From assembly GCA_035604335.1 (NCBI GenBank), contig DATNIT010000165.1, positions 1 to 64,000 of the forward strand: DNA of 64,000 nucleotides, written 5' to 3'. Positions 7,507 through 16,199 of the stretch are shown here, one piece after another. Within the stretch, counting starts at the first letter, position 1; each line of letters starts with the position of its first letter. A program made the position numbers and the translations under genes. A model generated the notes under the pieces. It ran no database searches, was not told the origin of the DNA, and worked only from the letters and a program-made list of their open reading frames with translations. This DNA comes from DASZHJ01 sp035604335. GTDB lineage: Bacteria > Pseudomonadota > Alphaproteobacteria > ATCC43930 > CGMCC-115725.

Positions 7507-8406
7507 GTGCACCGAGTCTTCGTCCGCGCGCTCTTGTCTCTCTTGCTCGTCGCCGTCGCGGCGCCGGCGCAGGACAGACCCGATCGCGAGTTTCAAGAGT
7601 GCGCACAATGTCCGGTGATGGTGGGCATTCCCGCGGGCAGCTTCACCATGGGAAGCCCGCCGAGCGAGCGCGGACGGTTCGATGCGGAAGGGCCGCCGCA
7701 TGCCGTGAGCGTGCGCGCTTTCGCGCTCGGCAAATACGACGTCACCAACGAGGAGTTCCTGGCCTTCCTGCGGGAGACCGGCTACCAGCCGGCGCCCTGC
7801 GACCCGATCCTGGGCCTCACCTGGGAATCGCCCGGCCGGGGCCTCGCCTATCCGCCCGGCCATATCTCGCCGCCGCGCTGGCCCGCGGTGTGCCTGAACT
7901 GGCACGACGCCGAGGCCTATATCGCGTGGCTCAACGGCAAAGTGCGGGCGCGCGCTCCGGCACCGGAGCGGAGCGAGGGACCCTATCGCCTGCCCAGCGA
8001 AGCGGAATGGGAATACGCGGCGCGCGCCGGCACCACCGCCGCGCGCTGGTGGGGCGAGGCGGTCGGCACAGGCAACGCCGACTGCAACGGCTGCGGGAGC
8101 ACTTGGGACGGCAAGGAGATCGCCGATGCCGGCAGCTTCAAGCCAAACCCGTTCGGGCTCTACGACGTGCTCGGCAATGTCTGGCAATGGACGCAGGATT
8201 GCTGGAACGAGAGCTACGTCGGCGCACCCCGCGACGGCAGCGCCTGGACCGCGGGCGACTGCGCCAAGCGCGTGCTGCGCGGCGGCTCCTGGACGAACGT
8301 GCCCGCCTTCGTGCGCTCCGCCGCGCGCAGCCGCGCCGACGCATCGGGCCGCGACTTCGACTATTCCAGCAACGCCGGCTTTCGGGTGGCGCGGACTCTG
8401 CCCTAG
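7507..8406 (+). CDS. Exported formylglycine-generating-enzyme (SUMF1)-like protein
   Basis: 299 residues starting at a GTG. A signal peptide (VFVRALLSLLLVAVAAPAQ) leads to an FGE-sulfatase domain: IPAGSFTMGSPPSERGRFDA, FALGKYDVTNEEFLAF, YRLPSEAEWEYAARAGT, GLYDVLGNVWQWTQDCW, RVLRGGSWTNVP and NAGFRVART. These are the standard blocks of the family, whose authentic members oxidise a sulfatase cysteine to formylglycine and whose many relatives have other or no catalytic roles. No sulfatase gene is nearby. An exported location argues for a periplasmic binding or modifying role. Family certain, activity uncertain. Confidence 0.85.
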   Translation: MHRVFVRALLSLLLVAVAAPAQDRPDREFQECAQCPVMVGIPAGSFTMGSPPSERGRFDAEGPPHAVSVRAFALGKYDVTNEEFLAFLRETGYQPAPCDPILGLTWESPGRGLAYPPGHISPPRWPAVCLNWHDAEAYIAWLNGKVRARAPAPERSEGPYRLPSEAEWEYAARAGTTAARWWGEAVGTGNADCNGCGSTWDGKEIADAGSFKPNPFGLYDVLGNVWQWTQDCWNESYVGAPRDGSAWTAGDCAKRVLRGGSWTNVPAFVRSAARSRADASGRDFDYSSNAGFRVARTLP

Positions 8407-8427
8407 TCTAGGGAAGAAAAGAAGATT

Positions 8428-8577
8428 CACCACAGAGACACTGAGGACACGGAGAAGGATTTCTTGCGGCGAAGCCGCTCCCTTCCCTAGCGCCACGAAC
8501 TAGAACTGCTCCCTAGCGCCACGAACTAGAACTGCGGCTTTGCCGCAGACTCAGCACCTCCGTGTCTCTGTGGTGAA
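8428..8577. repeat. Inverted repeat, CACCACAGAGACAC type
   Basis: TTCACCACAGAGACACTGAGG on the left is the approximate reverse complement of CCTCCGTGTCTCTGTGGTGAA on the right, with internal GGCGAAGCCGC and GCGGCTTTGCCGC. The middle holds a tandem duplication (8484-8535). It separates two convergent genes and can form a long hairpin usable as a bidirectional terminator. A related unit is at 14905-15030. Confidence 0.75.
8484..8535. repeat. 26-bp perfect tandem duplication
   Basis: The unit beginning TCCCTAGCGCCACGAACTAG occurs at 8484-8509 and again without gap at 8510-8535. It lies in the loop of the inverted repeat and does not extend into either gene. Confidence 0.9.
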
Positions 8578-8597
8578 CCACTTCTTGCGCTTCGTCG

Positions 8598-9497
8598 CTA
8601 CTGTGACGCAGTGCGGGGGTCGAGGGTGAGGATGATGTCCTTGACGGACTCGTAGCGGCCGGGCGGCAGGTTGAGCGGCGAGGACAGCAGCACGGCGTTG
8701 CGCGCACTCAGCGCGAGATCGTGGTACGCGGGATCGCCGCCGTGGCGGGGATCGTCCACGATCTCGGCCTGGGCGACGCTGCCGTCGCGGTTCAACAGCA
8801 CGTGGATCGAGACCGCCCAGTCGCCGGCGCTTGAAAGCCGGCGCCGGTCCCAGTACCAGTGCCGCTCCACCTGCGCGCGCAGAAAATCCTTCACGCTGTA
8901 AGTCGCCTGCGCGCCGGGCACCGCATTGGCGCTGGACGCCGTCACGTTGGAAACGCCGGCACCCTCTTGCGGACCGGGGTTGGGCGGGACCGCCGGCGCG
9001 GGCTGTCGCAGCCGCGCCAGCGATTGCAGCTTGGTGGCGAGATCGTCGGCGGGCGACGGCGACGGGCGCGGCTTCGCCGCGGCGGGCGGACCCGACTTGG
9101 GCAAACGCGTGGGGTTCTCCGGATTGACCGCCGCAACGGGCGCGGGCGCCGAGCTCTCGCGAGCCTTGGGCGGCAGTGCCTGGGGCGGCGGAGGCGTCTG
9201 CGGCGCCGGTATGGGATCGGCGACCTCGTGCTCGGCGGTCTCGGTCGCCTGCTCTTGCGGCAACGCCGCTTGCTGCTGCGCGGGCGGCGCGGCCGTGCGC
9301 GCGCCGAGCGTCACGAGATCGATCGGCACGACCTGCTCGGGCTCGGGCGGCGTGGCGAGCAGGCTCGGCAGCAGGAACAGGACCAGGAGCGCCGCGGCGC
9401 CGTGCAATGCCAGCGAGCCCAGAAGCCCCGGCCCCATGCGCTCGCGGGGCTTGCGCTCGAGCCGGACCTCCAGATCGCGCTCGGTGACAGCCAGCAC
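8598..9497 (-). CDS. TonB/TolA-like periplasm-spanning protein
   Basis: 299 residues. Short cytoplasmic N-terminus, one membrane helix (about 25-48, LLGSLALHGAAALLVLFLLP with SLHG-like motif typical of TonB/TolA), a Pro/Ala/Gln-rich spacer to about residue 200, and a C-terminal domain beginning YSVKDFLRAQVERHWYWDRR with WAVSIHVLLNRDGSVAQAEI and ALSARNAVLLSSPLNLPPGR, the pattern of the TolA/TonB C-terminal fold. Such proteins transmit proton-motive energy from ExbB/D or TolQ/R to the outer membrane; no such partners lie in the window. Its start overlaps nothing; the phosphotriesterase-family gene ends 3 bp upstream, so the two may be cotranscribed. Confidence 0.75.
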   Translation of the reverse strand: MLAVTERDLEVRLERKPRERMGPGLLGSLALHGAAALLVLFLLPSLLATPPEPEQVVPIDLVTLGARTAAPPAQQQAALPQEQATETAEHEVADPIPAPQTPPPPQALPPKARESSAPAPVAAVNPENPTRLPKSGPPAAAKPRPSPSPADDLATKLQSLARLRQPAPAVPPNPGPQEGAGVSNVTASSANAVPGAQATYSVKDFLRAQVERHWYWDRRRLSSAGDWAVSIHVLLNRDGSVAQAEIVDDPRHGGDPAYHDLALSARNAVLLSSPLNLPPGRYESVKDIILTLDPRTASQ

Positions 9498-9500
9498 GCC

Positions 9501-10538
9501 TCACCCCACCGTCAGCAGCCGCCTCGGCGTCTCCACCATGATGGCGGCGATCTCCGCCTCGCTGAAGCGGCGCTCGCGCATCAGCGGCAGCACGTTCTTG
9601 AAGATATGGGCGTAGCCGTGGCCGCCGAACCTGGTGAGGCGTGTCAAATAGCAGATGTCGTGGGAGATCACGATCTGGCCGAGGTGGCCGTGGTCGATCA
9701 GCGTGCGCAGGTGCTTCAAGCGAAGCCCGTCGTTGGGCATGTCGATGGCGTTGAGCGGATAATAGGCGGTCTCGATGCCGAACAGATCGAACTCCAGCAC
9801 CACGCCGGTCGCCGCCAATCTGAGCAGCCGCGCCTCGTCGAAGATCGTGCGGTCGATGTGCGAGATCACCGTGCGGGTCAGGTCGCCGCCCGCCGCCTTG
9901 ATGAAATCCGCGACTTCCTGCGGCTGGTCGGGGTGGCGGCCCGGATGCACGTTGAGGAGCGCGCCGGTCTCGGCCTGCGCCACCAACGCGCCCCGCATGA
10001 CGCGCTTCTCGAGCGCGGTCCAGGGATGCTGGCAGCCGATCTCGCCGATGACGCCGGCGCGGACCCCCGTGCCCCATGCGCCCTCGAAGACGCTCGCGAT
10101 CATCTCGCGGGCGAAATCGTCGACGGATTTCTCGAAGGTCGCGGGCGCCTGGTACTCCTCGACGTAATAGCCGCAGCCCATGACGATCTGCACGCCGGTT
10201 GCGGCGGCGACCGCGCGCAGGCCTTCGGGATTGGGCTTGATGCCGCCGCAGGTGAGCTCCACGAGCGAGCGGCCGCCGGCGCGGCGGAGCTCGGCGACTT
10301 CCGACGCCGCAAGATCCATGCTGTCGAGCACGTATTTGCCCGCGTGCCTCTTACGGCCGTAGCCGACGTCGTGCAGGTTCTCGAGCGTGATCGGCGGGCC
10401 CTGATCGCGCTCGGCGGCGAGCGCGGGGGTGCGCAGGTCGCAGAAGACGTGCTCGTGCATCAAGGTGGCACCGAGATCGCTCGGCGCGATCAAGCCGGTG
10501 ACGGTCTGAATCCTGCCCTTGAGCTCAGTCCGGTCGAT
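9501..10538 (-). CDS. Phosphotriesterase-family metal hydrolase with ATC start
   Basis: About 345 residues of an amidohydrolase TIM barrel. Metal-ligand motifs are visible: MHEH near residue 28, GEIG (glutamate where phosphotriesterase has the carboxylated lysine, as in the E. coli homology protein), LNVHPGRHPDQP, ISHIDRT and ISHDICY. Likely a lactonase or esterase instead of a true organophosphate hydrolase. The frame has no ATG, GTG or TTG between the stop of the upstream kinase gene (10594) and the conserved GRIQTVTG segment. An ATC at 10538-10536 lies five bases after a perfect GGGGAGG (10550-10544), so I place the start there; a base error or ATG-to-ATC change is the alternative. The longer upstream frame is kinase-gene antisense-like and was not used. 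Confidence 0.75.
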   Translation of the reverse strand: MDRTELKGRIQTVTGLIAPSDLGATLMHEHVFCDLRTPALAAERDQGPPITLENLHDVGYGRKRHAGKYVLDSMDLAASEVAELRRAGGRSLVELTCGGIKPNPEGLRAVAAATGVQIVMGCGYYVEEYQAPATFEKSVDDFAREMIASVFEGAWGTGVRAGVIGEIGCQHPWTALEKRVMRGALVAQAETGALLNVHPGRHPDQPQEVADFIKAAGGDLTRTVISHIDRTIFDEARLLRLAATGVVLEFDLFGIETAYYPLNAIDMPNDGLRLKHLRTLIDHGHLGQIVISHDICYLTRLTRFGGHGYAHIFKNVLPLMRERRFSEAEIAAIMVETPRRLLTVG

Positions 10539-10593
10539 TGCCGCCTCCCCGGTCCGGGATCTCCGCGCGCACCCGGCCGGCGAACGCGGACAG

Positions 10594-12780
10594 TCAGGGC
10601 GAGGTGCGCCTCGGTTTGGAACGGCCCGCCGCGATCGGCACGACGCGCGCCGATGTCTCGACCTCGCCGGCGACCACCTTAGCCCGATCGGCACCCGCCG
10701 CAAACCGCGCGCGCTCGGCGGGCAGTATGACGGTCACCGTCGTGCCCCGGCCCGGGGCGCTCTCCACCGAGAGCCGTCCCTGGTGCAACTCGGTCAAGCA
10801 CACGGCCAGAGGCAGACCCAGCCCGGTTCCTTCCCGGGGCGCTTTGCCGGCATCATCAACCTGTCCGAAGGGCTCGAGGGCCCGAGGGATGTCCTCGGGC
10901 CGCATCCCGATGCCGGTATCCGCCACCGAAATGGCGATCTCGCCCGCCGCCGTGACCGTCGTCGCGACGGTGACCAGGCCGCCCTTCGGCGTGAACTTGA
11001 TGGCATTCGACAGCAGGTTCAGCAGCACCTGCTTGAGGCGAAGCTCGTCGGCCTGCATGATGAGATCAGCCGGATGGATCTTCAGCGCGACACCCGCGGC
11101 GTCCGCCCGCTCCGTCACCATGCGCCGGCACGCCTCCACAACCGCAGCCAACGAAACCGTGGCTTCTTGAAGCTCCAGCCGTCCCGCCTCCACCTTGGAG
11201 AGATCCAGAATGTCGTTGATGATCTCCAGCAGGTGCTTGCCGGAGACGTTGACGTCCGTCGCATAGTCGCGATAGCGGGCGCTCAACGGGCCCACCAACG
11301 CCGAGGCGATCATCTCGGAAAACCCGATGATCGCGTTCAGCGGCGTGCGCAGCTCGTGGCTCATGTGCGCGAGGAAGTCGGTCTTGGCGCGATTTGCCGA
11401 TTCGAGCGAGATCTGGGTCGCCGCCAACGCGAGCTCGTGCTGCTTGAGGGAGCTGAGGTCGGTTTGGACATGCACGACATCGCCCGTAGCCGTGATGCTC
11501 TCGTCATGCTTGATCCATCGCCCCGGCTCGATTTCGAATTCATGTCCGGGACCGCGCACCTCGACGTAGCGCGAGTTCTTGAGAATCAAGTTCCGGTCGC
11601 GGTCGAAGAGCGCGAAGCCATGGTCCATGGTGTCGATGGCTTGATCGAGCCGGCGGCGGATCGCGTCGAAGCGCGCCTTCGCCTCGCGCTCCCGGGCCTC
11701 GGCTGCCAACAAATCCGTCACGTCCTTGACGGCGTGAACGACACTGACGGGCTGGCGCGATTCGTCGACGACGACGTCCGTTTCGGAGGTCACCCAGCGA
11801 ACCGCGCCGTCGGAGCGGACGATCCTGAAATCGAGGGAGGAGCGCACGGCCTCGCTCCGCCGAGCGGCGAAGTAGGCGCCGACCCGCTCCCGGTCCTCGG
11901 GATGCACGGCATCGAGCACTTTCTCCACCGTCAGCGCGAGCGCTTCCTGCGTCTCGCCGAGGATCCGATACATCTCCGCCGATCCGCGGATTTGACCGGT
12001 CGCGAGATCGACCTCGAGACTGCCGGTCGCGGCCACGCGCTGCGCGTGCGCGAGATGCCGCGCGCTTTGGCGCAGCTCCTCCTCGATCGGCCGCGCGATG
12101 GCGCGGGCCGCGAACGCGGTGACGACGGCCGAGGACAGCACCGCCAGCACCAGGCTCGCCAGGAAGAGCATGCTCGCCGTGGATGCCGCGTCGATCGCGT
12201 GCCCTAATTCCGATCGGTGCAGCTGGTCGGCTTCTTGCCGGAGCTCGTCGAGCCGTGCCGCCAATCGATCGTAGCTGTGCTCGGTGGCGGCCATGAAGAT
12301 CGAGGCGCTCGCGGGATCGGTCTCCACCACCCCCAGCACGATGTCGGCGGCGGCGGAATAGACGTCCAGGTCCCGACGGATCTTGGCGAAGGCGGACAAA
12401 CCGGCGTCGGGATGCTGAGCGAGGTCGTCGAAAGCGGCGAGCATGCGCTCCTTAGCCTGCCGCGCAGTCGCCACTTTCGGCGCCACCCGCCCGCGGTCGC
12501 TTTCGGTCGCGGCGATCGATAGCGTCCGCAGCAGCTCCGTGTGGAACGTGTCGGTCAGATCATCGGCGTTGAAGACAAGCCGGAAGGTCTGGAGGGTTCC
12601 TTCGCTGAGATCGCGGAGGCGGTGCTGGCTGTCGAGGAGGTTGCGATAGGAGAGCCCTCCGAGCGCGAGGAAGATGCAGAGGATAATGCCCGGAGCGATG
12701 CACAGTTTCGCCGAGATCGGCGCCTCCGACAGCCGCCGAAGCCAGCGAGCGCGAAGCGGGCTGGTGCGCCGCGGGCTCAT
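10594..12780 (-). CDS. Membrane sensor histidine kinase with PAS domains
   Basis: 728 residues. Start ATG 12780 overlaps the Cache gene's stop (ATGA). Two membrane helices (about 25-45, ISAKLCIAPGIILCIFLALG; and about 195-220, MLFLASLVLAVLSSAVVTAF) flank a roughly 145-residue periplasmic helical sensor. Then a PAS fold (around RVAATGSLEVDLATGQIRG to VVHAVKDVTD), a second PAS-like segment (FDAIRRRLDQAIDTMDHGFA), the phospho-acceptor helix HMSHELRTPLNAIIGFSEM with His475, and an ATPase domain (LLSNAIKFT, ADTGIGM, GTGLGLPLAV). No receiver domain; the partner regulator is not adjacent (the single-domain regulator at 14403 is a candidate). The preceding Cache protein probably feeds it a signal. 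Confidence 0.9.
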   Translation of the reverse strand: MSPRRTSPLRARWLRRLSEAPISAKLCIAPGIILCIFLALGGLSYRNLLDSQHRLRDLSEGTLQTFRLVFNADDLTDTFHTELLRTLSIAATESDRGRVAPKVATARQAKERMLAAFDDLAQHPDAGLSAFAKIRRDLDVYSAAADIVLGVVETDPASASIFMAATEHSYDRLAARLDELRQEADQLHRSELGHAIDAASTASMLFLASLVLAVLSSAVVTAFAARAIARPIEEELRQSARHLAHAQRVAATGSLEVDLATGQIRGSAEMYRILGETQEALALTVEKVLDAVHPEDRERVGAYFAARRSEAVRSSLDFRIVRSDGAVRWVTSETDVVVDESRQPVSVVHAVKDVTDLLAAEAREREAKARFDAIRRRLDQAIDTMDHGFALFDRDRNLILKNSRYVEVRGPGHEFEIEPGRWIKHDESITATGDVVHVQTDLSSLKQHELALAATQISLESANRAKTDFLAHMSHELRTPLNAIIGFSEMIASALVGPLSARYRDYATDVNVSGKHLLEIINDILDLSKVEAGRLELQEATVSLAAVVEACRRMVTERADAAGVALKIHPADLIMQADELRLKQVLLNLLSNAIKFTPKGGLVTVATTVTAAGEIAISVADTGIGMRPEDIPRALEPFGQVDDAGKAPREGTGLGLPLAVCLTELHQGRLSVESAPGRGTTVTVILPAERARFAAGADRAKVVAGEVETSARVVPIAAGRSKPRRTSP

Positions 12781-13238
12781 GGCTTGTAAGCACCGACGAG
12801 CACGATGTAGTCGCCGGCCTTGATGACGTAGGAGGTCTTGAGCTCGACCTTGTGGGTGAGCGGGCTGCTCATGCGATATTCGACCCAACCGGTGCCGGCC
12901 GGCGATTGGGCGGCGGCGATGATCGCCTTGCCGAATTCCTTGCCGTCGGTGTCGATGAAGAGCGTGGCGTCGCGACCGACGAAATTGGGATTGCCAGGCG
13001 CGCACACCACGAAGTGCTGGGGATTGTAAACGACCACGAAGAGGTCGCGGTCCCGAAAGCTGCCATCGGGCCGGTTGAAATCGGCGATCGCTCTGTCCGG
13101 GCCCACCGCCATGAGATGAGCGGCGGCCTTATCGGCCATCGCCTTCGCATCGGCGGTGGTGCCCCGCTCCTGCGCCGCCGCGGGCCAGGCGATGACAATG
13201 CCAAAAGCGACCAGAATGGCCGCCAAGACGATTCGCAC
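12777..13238 (-). CDS. Exported single-Cache-domain sensor protein
   Basis: 153 residues from GTG 13238, which has GGGAGG 9 nt upstream and gives a clean signal peptide (RIVLAAILVAFGIVIAWPAAA); longer starts add a charged leader that would spoil it. The mature protein is one Cache_2-like domain: DAKAMADKAAAHLMAVG, RDLFVVVYNPQHFVVCAPG, GRDATLFIDTDGKEFGKAII, TGWVEYRM and KAGDYIVLVGAYKP at the end. Cache domains bind small ligands in the periplasm. The four-base overlap with the histidine kinase gene implies translational coupling and a shared signalling task, probably as a separate ligand-binding subunit. Confidence 0.8.
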   Translation of the reverse strand: MRIVLAAILVAFGIVIAWPAAAQERGTTADAKAMADKAAAHLMAVGPDRAIADFNRPDGSFRDRDLFVVVYNPQHFVVCAPGNPNFVGRDATLFIDTDGKEFGKAIIAAAQSPAGTGWVEYRMSSPLTHKVELKTSYVIKAGDYIVLVGAYKP

Positions 13239-13453
13239 GGACCCGATCCTCCCAAGCGATCCCGAACCTGGAGACGTCCGCCGGCGGCGGACAGGCTCGG
13301 ATTGCATACCCTATCGCCCGCAATCTGATGTTGCGGTGGATCAAGAGTATAACGGGTGGACGCTAAGGAGAACTACCTACAGCTGCGTCGGAGCAGGTGA
13401 TTTTCTCCCTTTGATGGTGATCATGCGATCCCCACTCACCCGATTTTCGGGTG

Positions 13454-14227
13454 TCAGTCGACGATGGCGACCGCGCGGGTCCAGCCGGCCGAGGCGCCGC
13501 GGATCTTCACGGGGAAGCAGCTGACCACGAATCCCTTGGCCGGAAGCGCCTCGAGGTTGTGCAGCTTCTCCAGATGGCAATAGCCGATCTCGCGGCCGGC
13601 CTTGTGGCCTTCCCAGATCAGTCCGGCATCGCCGGTCGCGCGGAACTTCTCCCTGGTATGGACGAACGGCGCGTCCCAGCTCCAGGCATCGGTGCCGGTG
13701 ACCCGGACGCCGCGCTCGAGGAGATAAAGCGTGGCCTCGCGGCCCATGCCGCAGCCGGCGGCGACATAGTCCGGCTTCCCGTAGGCCGAGCCCGCGCGCG
13801 TGTTCACCAGCACGATGTCGAGCGGCTTGAGGCTGTGGCCGATGCGCGCGAGCTCCGCCTCGACGTCCGCGGGCGTCACCACGTAACCGTCGGGGAAATG
13901 CCGGAAGTCGAGCCTGAGGCCGGGCTGCAGGCACCAGTCCAGCGGCACCTCGTCGATCGCGATCGCGCGCTCGCCGCGGTTCATGGTGGAGGCGAAGTGA
14001 TAGGGCGCGTCGAGATGCGTGCCGTTGTGGGTCATCAGGCGGATCCACTCGATCGCCCAGCCCTCGCCGTCCGGCAGATCCGCCTCGCGCAAACCCGGAA
14101 AGAACTTCACCACGTCGGCCGCTGTGCTCTTGTGCGTCAAGTACTCGATCCGCGGCCCGTAGCCCGGCGGATCCGAGACCACCTCGTTCTCCAGATGCAT
14201 GGAGATGTCGATGAGCGTGCGCGGCAT
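13454..14227 (-). CDS. Cyclase-family (kynurenine formamidase-like) metal hydrolase
   Basis: 257 residues from ATG 14227 (a TTG at 14263 would add 12). The HNGTHLDAPYHF motif is the metal-binding HxGTHxDxPxxH signature of the cyclase family; TRAGSAYGKP, GTDAWSWDAP and HKAGREIGYCHLEKLHNLEA follow in the expected order. Members hydrolyse N-formylkynurenine, isatin or similar cyclic amides. No tryptophan-degradation genes are close, so the substrate is open. Cytoplasmic, no signal peptide. Confidence 0.8.
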   Translation of the reverse strand: MPRTLIDISMHLENEVVSDPPGYGPRIEYLTHKSTAADVVKFFPGLREADLPDGEGWAIEWIRLMTHNGTHLDAPYHFASTMNRGERAIAIDEVPLDWCLQPGLRLDFRHFPDGYVVTPADVEAELARIGHSLKPLDIVLVNTRAGSAYGKPDYVAAGCGMGREATLYLLERGVRVTGTDAWSWDAPFVHTREKFRATGDAGLIWEGHKAGREIGYCHLEKLHNLEALPAKGFVVSCFPVKIRGASAGWTRAVAIVD

Positions 14228-14262
14228 TGGCCGAGCGTCGGACCTGAACCATATGCGCGTCA

Positions 14263-14402
14263 AGCGCCCTCACCCGTCCGTCGCTCGCGCGACGGGCACC
14301 CCCTCCCACCCCGTGGGCGAGGGGGAAGATGCGCGCGAGCTTGGTAGTCCTCTCCCGTGAAACGGGAGAGGGAGGGACCCGCCGCGAAGCGGTGGGAGGG
14401 TG
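14263..14402. repeat. Palindromic repeat copy C (CCCTCTCCC type)
   Basis: GCCCTCACCC at the left and GGGAGGGTGC at the right bracket inner hairpins GTCGCTCGCGCGAC, CCCTCCCACC, CTCTCCCGTGAAACGGGAGAG (about 14350-14371) and CCGCCGCGAAGCGG. It ends one base before the response-regulator stop codon, between two minus-strand genes. Confidence 0.8.
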
Positions 14403-14768
14403 CTAGAGGAGCGCCTCGACCGCGGGCAGCAGCTGCTTGAACTCGAAGGGCTTGGTGAGCGTTGCGTCGGCGCCGAGACTCTCGGCGGCGCGCAGGAAGC
14501 CCACGCCCGACTGGTACTCGCCGCCGCCGGAGATCGCGATGATCTTGGTGGCGGGATAGAGCCGGCGCAGCTCCATGATGGTCTCGATGCCGTCGGTCTC
14601 GGGCATCAGCAGATCCGTGATCACGAGATCGATCGAGCGCTCGGACAGGATGCGCAACGCCTCGGCGCCGTCGGCCGCCTCGGCGACCGCGTGGCCCTGT
14701 TTTTCCAGCGCCAGCGCCACGAACCGGCGCATGGACGCCTCGTCGTCGATCACTAAAATGTCCGCCAC
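14403..14768 (-). CDS. Single-domain response regulator (CheY-like receiver)
   Basis: 121 residues from GTG 14768, which lies 7 nt after GGAGGGG; longer readings add repeat-like sequence. The receiver domain is complete: acidic pair in ILVIDDEASMRR, phospho-acceptor Asp in LVITDLLMPETDG, the conserved Ser of IIAISGGG, and Lys of TLTKPFEF. There is no output domain. It ends at the repeat copy C. It could relay phosphate for the kinase at 10594-12780 or another; no direct link is visible. Confidence 0.85.
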   Translation of the reverse strand: MADILVIDDEASMRRFVALALEKQGHAVAEAADGAEALRILSERSIDLVITDLLMPETDGIETIMELRRLYPATKIIAISGGGEYQSGVGFLRAAESLGADATLTKPFEFKQLLPAVEALL

Positions 14769-14904
14769 TTTCAATCCCCTCCGCGCCTTTTTGAAGGCGA
14801 CACCGGAACCTAGCCCAACGGTAGTTAACGGTGGGTTTGCAAGAAGCAAACAAACGCTTAAGCGCGGAGGTCTCGCGGAGGGGGCCGGACGGGCGGAGCC
14901 CATT

Positions 14905-15030
14905 ATTTCCTTGGCGACTTGGCGTCTTGGCGATTCAAACGATTCACCGCCAAGGCGCCAAGGCCGCCACGAAGAATGATTGCGGTTTCGCCGCGAGTTT
15001 CCTCTGCGTCCTCTGCGCTAAAGAGTTTTT
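14905..15030. repeat. Inverted repeat, GGCGCCAAGG type
   Basis: TTCCTTGGCGACTTGGCG and related units on the left face CACCGCCAAGGCGCCAAGG, followed by CCTCTGCGTCCTCTGCGC. It resembles the widely dispersed 'CACCAC/GGCGCCAAGG' intergenic palindromes, like 8428-8577. It overlaps the last codons of the agmatinase-family gene and probably terminates it. Confidence 0.6.
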
Positions 15031-15989
15031 CTTTTCTTCCGGGACGCGATCGAATCGGCGAGGACGCAGAGTATCTCGAACATGAGATTGGCCGCGTTGA
15101 GCGCCGTGTGGCCGGAGGGGTCGGCGAGCGGCAGCACCTCGCAGACGTCGCCGCCGACGATGTCGAGTCCCTGGAGCCCACGGATGATCACCTGCGCGTC
15201 GCGCATGCTGAGCCCGCCGGGCTCCGGCACGCCGGTGCCGATGCAGAAGACGGGATCGAGCCCATCGATATCGAAGGTGATGTAGGTCGGCCCTTTGCCG
15301 CAGACGCGCCGCGCCTCGGCGATCACCTCCTTGCGGCCCATCTCCTCGAAATCGTCCATGGTGACGATGCGCATGCCGACGTCATAGCCGTACTGGATGT
15401 CGTCGTCGCCGAAGCGCGTGCCGCGCAGCCCGATCTGGATCGTGCGCTTGGGATCGATGATGCCTTCCTCGACCAGGCGCCGGAACGGTGTGGCGTGATT
15501 GATCTTGGAGCCGAGCAAGGTGTCGAGCGTGTCGGCATGCGCGTCGAAATGCACGACGCTGAAGGGCTCGCCGCGGAACATGCCGCGCAAGATCGGCAAG
15601 GTGATGGTGTGGTCGCCGCCCGCTGAGATCGGCGCCACGCCGTGATCGCTGAGGTTCGAGATGAACTTGGTGATGAGATCGACGCTGCCGAGGAGATCGA
15701 ACGGATTGATCGGCGTGTCGCCCATATCGGCGACGTTGCAGAGCCGGAACGGCGCGATCCGGTTGGTGGCGTTGACCCGCCGGATGATGCGCGACATCTC
15801 GCGGATCTGCGCCGGGCCCTGGCGCGCGCCGGTACGGAAATTAGTGCCGAGATCGAAGGGCACGCCGACCAACCCGACATCGACGCCCTGCGGGCTGGTG
15901 ACGCGCGGCGTGCGCATGAAGGTCGCGACCTCCGCGAAGCGCGGCACGACGCCGGCATCGAGCGGCTGCAGGTTCGGCACGTCGTTCAT
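15018..15989 (-). CDS. Agmatinase/ureohydrolase-family enzyme
   Basis: 323 residues from ATG 15989 (GGGAGG seven bases upstream). Manganese-binding motifs of the arginase superfamily are intact: GGDHTITLP, VHFDAHADTLD and TFDIDGLDPVF, followed by EPGGLS. Hydrolyses a guanidino compound to urea plus amine; the insert FGDDDIQYGYDVGMRIVTMD resembles guanidinobutyrase/guanidinopropionase-like members, so agmatine is only one possible substrate. No polyamine genes adjacent. Upstream are a palindromic repeat and the divergent cobalamin locus. Confidence 0.85.
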   Translation of the reverse strand: MNDVPNLQPLDAGVVPRFAEVATFMRTPRVTSPQGVDVGLVGVPFDLGTNFRTGARQGPAQIREMSRIIRRVNATNRIAPFRLCNVADMGDTPINPFDLLGSVDLITKFISNLSDHGVAPISAGGDHTITLPILRGMFRGEPFSVVHFDAHADTLDTLLGSKINHATPFRRLVEEGIIDPKRTIQIGLRGTRFGDDDIQYGYDVGMRIVTMDDFEEMGRKEVIAEARRVCGKGPTYITFDIDGLDPVFCIGTGVPEPGGLSMRDAQVIIRGLQGLDIVGGDVCEVLPLADPSGHTALNAANLMFEILCVLADSIASRKKRKTL

Positions 15990-16049
15990 CGCAAAACCTC
16001 CCGGGATTGGCGTTGGCGCAGGCTCGCGCCGGTACCTGCGGGAGTCAAT

Positions 16050-16162
16050 GTGCGTCCTTCGACGCGCTCCCTCCGGTCGTTTGCTCAAGATGAGGACCAT
16101 TTGTGTTTGCCACTGCTCCATGCCCCTCATCCTGAGCAAGCGAAGCGCGTCGAAGGACGCAC
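16050..16162. repeat. GCGTCCTTCGA palindromic element, copy 1
   Basis: Terminal inverted repeats TGCGTCCTTCGACGCGCT (from 16051) and GCGCGTCGAAGGACGCA (to 16161) enclose an inner GCTCAAGATGAGG / CCTCATCCTGAGC pair. It sits between the agmatinase-family gene and the riboswitch. Other copies: 18026, 41691 and a decayed one at 54838. Confidence 0.85.
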
Positions 16163-16199
16163 CCTGCAGCCGCGGCCAATTGGACTTACGAGCAACGCG

